NCBI RefSeq assembly: GCF_029537375.1
Contig: NZ_CP120679.1
Coordinates: forward strand, 167,501-231,500
Reading direction: 5' to 3'
Length of the DNA stretch: 64,000 bases
DNA from: Bacillus sp. HSf4
GTDB lineage: Bacteria; Bacillota; Bacilli; Bacillales; Bacillaceae
Shown in pieces: positions 61,545-64,000 of the stretch (position 1 is the first letter of the stretch; each line of letters opens with the position of its first letter). Position numbers and translations under genes: made by a program. Below the pieces are notes generated by a model. That model did not search any database. It saw nothing but the letters and a program-made list of their open reading frames with translations, and had not been told where the DNA came from.

Positions 61545-62672
61545 ATGACCGTACAGGCACTTACCGCAAAAGAAGTGACACAAAAAATCTTGAATAAAGA
61601 ACCGTTATTCATCCTTGATGTGCGTAATGAAAATGATTTTAGCGATTGGAAGATTGAAGGGCATCATGTTGAGCATTTGAATATTCCTTATTTCGACCTT
61701 TTAGATGGCGTGGAAGATATCTTGGATATCATTCCTTCGAATAAAGAAGTACTTGTCGTCTGCGCCAAAGAAGGCTCATCCGTGATGGTGTCCGAGATGC
61801 TTTCAGAAGCCGGTCTTTCTGTATCGTATCTTAAAGGCGGTATGAAGGCGTGGAGCGAGCATTTAGAACCGGTAAAAGTCGGCGATTTAAAAGACGGCGG
61901 AGAGATTTATCAATTTGTTCGAATCGGTAAAGGCTGTCTATCATACATGGTTTTATCTGATGGGGAAGCCGCGATTATCGATGCTACACGTATGGCGGAG
62001 GTCTTTTTAAATTTTGCGAAGGAGAAGGGTGTGACGATTACACATGTGTTTGATACACACCTTCACGCAGACCATATTTCTGGCGGCAGAGCGATTGCCG
62101 AAAAAACAAAAGCAACTTACTGGTTACCGCCGAAAGACGCCGAAGAAGCGGTATTCGACTATCAGCCGCTGGAAGAAGGAAATGATGTCGCCATTGGGGA
62201 TACAACAATTGCGATTCAGCCGATTTATTCTCCCGGCCATACCATTGGCTCCACTTCTTTCATTGTCGATAATCAGTATCTCCTTTCAGGCGACATCCTG
62301 TTTATTGACTCGATCGGCAGGCCGGATTTAGCCGGTATGGCAGAAGATTGGGTAGGTGATTTAAGAGAAACACTTTACAGCCGTTACAAAGCGTTATCAA
62401 ATGAGTTCATCGTGCTGCCGGCACACTTTATGATCATTGACGAGTTAAATGAGGATGGAAGCGTTGGTAAAAAACTAGGGGCATTGTTTGCGGAGAATCA
62501 CGGTTTGAATATCGAGGATGAAACAGAATTTAGACACTTAGTGACAGACAATCTGCCGCCGCAGCCAAATGCATATCAAGAGATTCGCGAAACGAACATG
62601 GGAAAAATCAACCCGGATGAAGAAAAACAGCGTGAAATGGAAATCGGACCAAACCGTTGTGCGATTCGATAA
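61545..62672 (+). CDS. yrkH: Rhodanese-persulfide dioxygenase fusion (YrkH-like)
   Basis: This 375-residue protein has an N-terminal rhodanese domain (1-110; LDVRNENDF, Cys73 in VVCAKEGSS) followed by a metallo-beta-lactamase domain with the iron-binding motif H172-L-H174-A-D176-H177 ([11 protein letters not shown]), SPGHTIGS and GDILF. Such proteins oxidise glutathione- or bacillithiol-type persulfides to sulfite and detoxify sulfide. The domain order is the reverse of S. aureus CstB. AAAGGAGG overlaps the end of yrkF. Confidence 0.92.
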   Translation: MTVQALTAKEVTQKILNKEPLFILDVRNENDFSDWKIEGHHVEHLNIPYFDLLDGVEDILDIIPSNKEVLVVCAKEGSSVMVSEMLSEAGLSVSYLKGGMKAWSEHLEPVKVGDLKDGGEIYQFVRIGKGCLSYMVLSDGEAAIIDATRMAEVFLNFAKEKGVTITHVFDTHLHADHISGGRAIAEKTKATYWLPPKDAEEAVFDYQPLEEGNDVAIGDTTIAIQPIYSPGHTIGSTSFIVDNQYLLSGDILFIDSIGRPDLAGMAEDWVGDLRETLYSRYKALSNEFIVLPAHFMIIDELNEDGSVGKKLGALFAENHGLNIEDETEFRHLVTDNLPPQPNAYQEIRETNMGKINPDEEKQREMEIGPNRCAIR

Positions 62673-62697
62673 AGACCTAAACAGAGGAGAGATGAAC

Positions 62698-62925
62698 TTG
62701 AAATCAGATCAATTATTAGATGCAAAAGGGCTGGCATGTCCAATGCCAATCGTCAGAACAAAGAAAGCGCTGAATGAATTAGAATCGGGGCAAATTTTAG
62801 AGGTGCATGCAACAGATAAAGGAATCAAAAATGACCTGGCGGCTTGGTCTCAATCAGGCGGCCATCACCTTTTAGAACATGTAGAAGAAGGCGGGGTCCT
62901 GAAATTCTGGATTCAAAAAGGCTAA
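62698..62925 (+). CDS. yrkI: TusA-family sulfur carrier (YrkI-like)
   Basis: This 75-residue TusA protein has the acceptor Cys in [15 protein letters not shown] and matches the TusA part of the fusion upstream. I choose TTG 62698, because AGAGGAG is 8 nt upstream; an ATG at 62692 is in frame but only 2 nt from that site. It would carry sulfane sulfur between the rhodaneses and the dioxygenase. Confidence 0.9.
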   Translation: MKSDQLLDAKGLACPMPIVRTKKALNELESGQILEVHATDKGIKNDLAAWSQSGGHHLLEHVEEGGVLKFWIQKG

Positions 62926-62986
62926 TCAATGTGAAAGGGTATCGAATGAAAAGATGCCCTTTTCCTTTGAAAAGGAGGGAATCCGA

Positions 62987-63763
62987 ATGGATATGGCCTT
63001 TGTGATCACACTTTTCATCATAGGATTTATGGGTTCCTTTATCTCCGGAATGGTTGGTATAGGAGGATCTGTTGTGAACTATCCAATGTTATTGTACATT
63101 CCCCCTTTAGTGGGAGTCATGTCACTAACCGCCCATGAAGTGTCAGGGATTGGAGCTATCCAAGTTTTCTTTGCCACTATCGGCGGTGTTTTGGCTTATC
63201 GCAAGAGTGGAGCTTTACATCAAGCATTAATTGTTTATATGGGAAGCAGTATCCTGATAGGAAGTATCATGGGGAGTTACTTTTCTTATCTCATACCTGA
63301 AAAAGGAATTCATTTCATATACGGAATCTTAGGCCTTATAGCTGTTATCTTAATTTTGATGCCTAAAAAAGGACGAGAACATAGAGAAGGAGAAGAAGTC
63401 ACATTTAATAAATGGCTGGCTTCTTCCTTAGCCTTCATCATTGGGGGAGTATCAGGTATTTTAGGAGCTGGAGGCGCCTTTATCCTTGTTCCCGTTATGT
63501 TGTCCGTGTTAAACCTTCCTGTAAGAATCACCATTGCTTCCTCGCTTGCGATTACCTTTCTTTCATCAATTGGCGCAGCGGTTGGAAAAGTAATCACAGG
63601 TCAGGTGCTTTTTTTACCTGCTCTGGTTCTTATGATCGCTAGTTTAATTGCTTCCCCTATAGGGGCAAAAGCGGGGCAGAAATTAAATGCAAAATTCCTG
63701 CAATGGATGTTGGCTCTTTTCATTTCAGCAACAGTCGTTAAAATTTGGCTGGACTTTTTATAA
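62987..63763 (+). CDS. yrkJ: TauE/SafE-family anion permease (YrkJ-like)
   Basis: The 258-residue protein has 7-8 hydrophobic segments and the TSUP signatures [15 protein letters not shown] and [19 protein letters not shown]. As the last gene of a persulfide operon it probably exports sulfite or thiosulfate, the products of the upstream dioxygenase and rhodaneses, as proposed for TauE in the S. aureus cst operon. AAGGAGGGA precedes ATG 62987. Confidence 0.92.
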   Translation: MDMAFVITLFIIGFMGSFISGMVGIGGSVVNYPMLLYIPPLVGVMSLTAHEVSGIGAIQVFFATIGGVLAYRKSGALHQALIVYMGSSILIGSIMGSYFSYLIPEKGIHFIYGILGLIAVILILMPKKGREHREGEEVTFNKWLASSLAFIIGGVSGILGAGGAFILVPVMLSVLNLPVRITIASSLAITFLSSIGAAVGKVITGQVLFLPALVLMIASLIASPIGAKAGQKLNAKFLQWMLALFISATVVKIWLDFL

Positions 63764-63781
63764 ATTACGTTATGGGAAAAG

Positions 63782-63816
63782 GAAGGCCGATCCCAGTGCT
63801 GGATGGGCTTCTTTTT
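63782..63816 (+). terminator. Terminator of the persulfide operon
   Basis: GAAGGCCGATCC and GGATGGGCTTC pair with G-T positions around a short loop and are followed by TTTTT. Beyond it, up to 64000, I see no supported gene; an ATG at 63975 with GGGGG upstream could begin a gene that continues outside the window. Confidence 0.82.
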
Positions 63817-64000
63817 GCTCGTGTTGATTTGGGCCAATTTTGATTATTGTCTTGGCATTTAGGACAGTTCTCTTCTTTTTTAAAACGATGGTTTGAACAG
63901 GTCAATATAAATCTGAGTACATTCCTTTAACCGTTGCATAGGATAATTTCATGACATGTTTAAAACTGTGGGGGATGAAAAAGTGTATTATGCACCTTAT

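Noticed and set aside
63816..63960. A minus-strand stretch with CPKC and CSNHRFKKEE-like sequence as a small zinc protein
   Set aside because: No start codon with a ribosome site; an in-frame stop limits it, and it runs into the operon terminator. Left unassigned.

Overview
The window reads as Bacillus chromosome, most likely the Bacillus licheniformis / B. paralicheniformis group. The rRNA and tRNA genes, the block from the muropeptide genes through sigW-rsiW-cdaA-cdaR-glmM to the glmS ribozyme and glmS, and csgA/ybxH/yyaL/yrk-type genes all resemble B. subtilis. Mixed in are genes I associate with B. licheniformis or cannot place: a LanFEG/RK module, a polyol PTS locus and an ATP-grasp/MFS pair. 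Species is inference; the genus is well supported.

Layout. 1-2050: 3' part of a 23S rRNA gene, 5S, tRNA-Asn and tRNA-Thr. 2260-6580: small membrane proteins, a PbpX-like serine hydrolase with an ECF-type promoter, a BASS transporter and a PhzF-like protein. 6670-14511: one leftward operon for recovery of peptidoglycan MurNAc (murQ-murR-murP-amiE-nagZ-namZ) from a good sigma-A promoter. 14579-15800: ybbK and a five-tRNA cluster. 15892-24192: arginase, sigW-rsiW with its autoregulatory promoter, the c-di-AMP synthase operon cdaA-cdaR-glmM, and glmS behind its self-cleaving ribozyme.

24400-42300 is accessory. It holds several small regulator/effector pairs with visible operators (HxlR with quinone reductase, ArsR with an MFS pump), an orphan lantibiotic-immunity set with its two-component system, a BmrA-like exporter, a DsbA-family protein, an AT-rich TDT transporter, a small zinc-ribbon protein missed by length cut-offs, an unusual racemase and a pentapeptide-repeat protein. 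42400-52300 has an amino acid permease, a secreted coiled-coil protein under a c-di-GMP-I type riboswitch, and a probable polyol locus (Zn dehydrogenase, PRD regulator, PTS permease, polyol MFS). 52400-56400 has a LysR regulator, an ATP-grasp ligase with MFS exporter, and csgA-ybxH. 56640-63820 has yyaL and a persulfide-detoxification operon controlled by a CstR-type repressor with palindromic operators.

The signals I rank highest are a ~180-bp structured repeat present twice in opposite orientation, each time between convergent genes; the riboswitch upstream of the DUF5667-like protein; a PTS permease whose EIIA domain has lost its phospho-histidine; an apparently leaderless arsR gene; and a 17-bp inverted repeat spanning the glmM-glmS junction.
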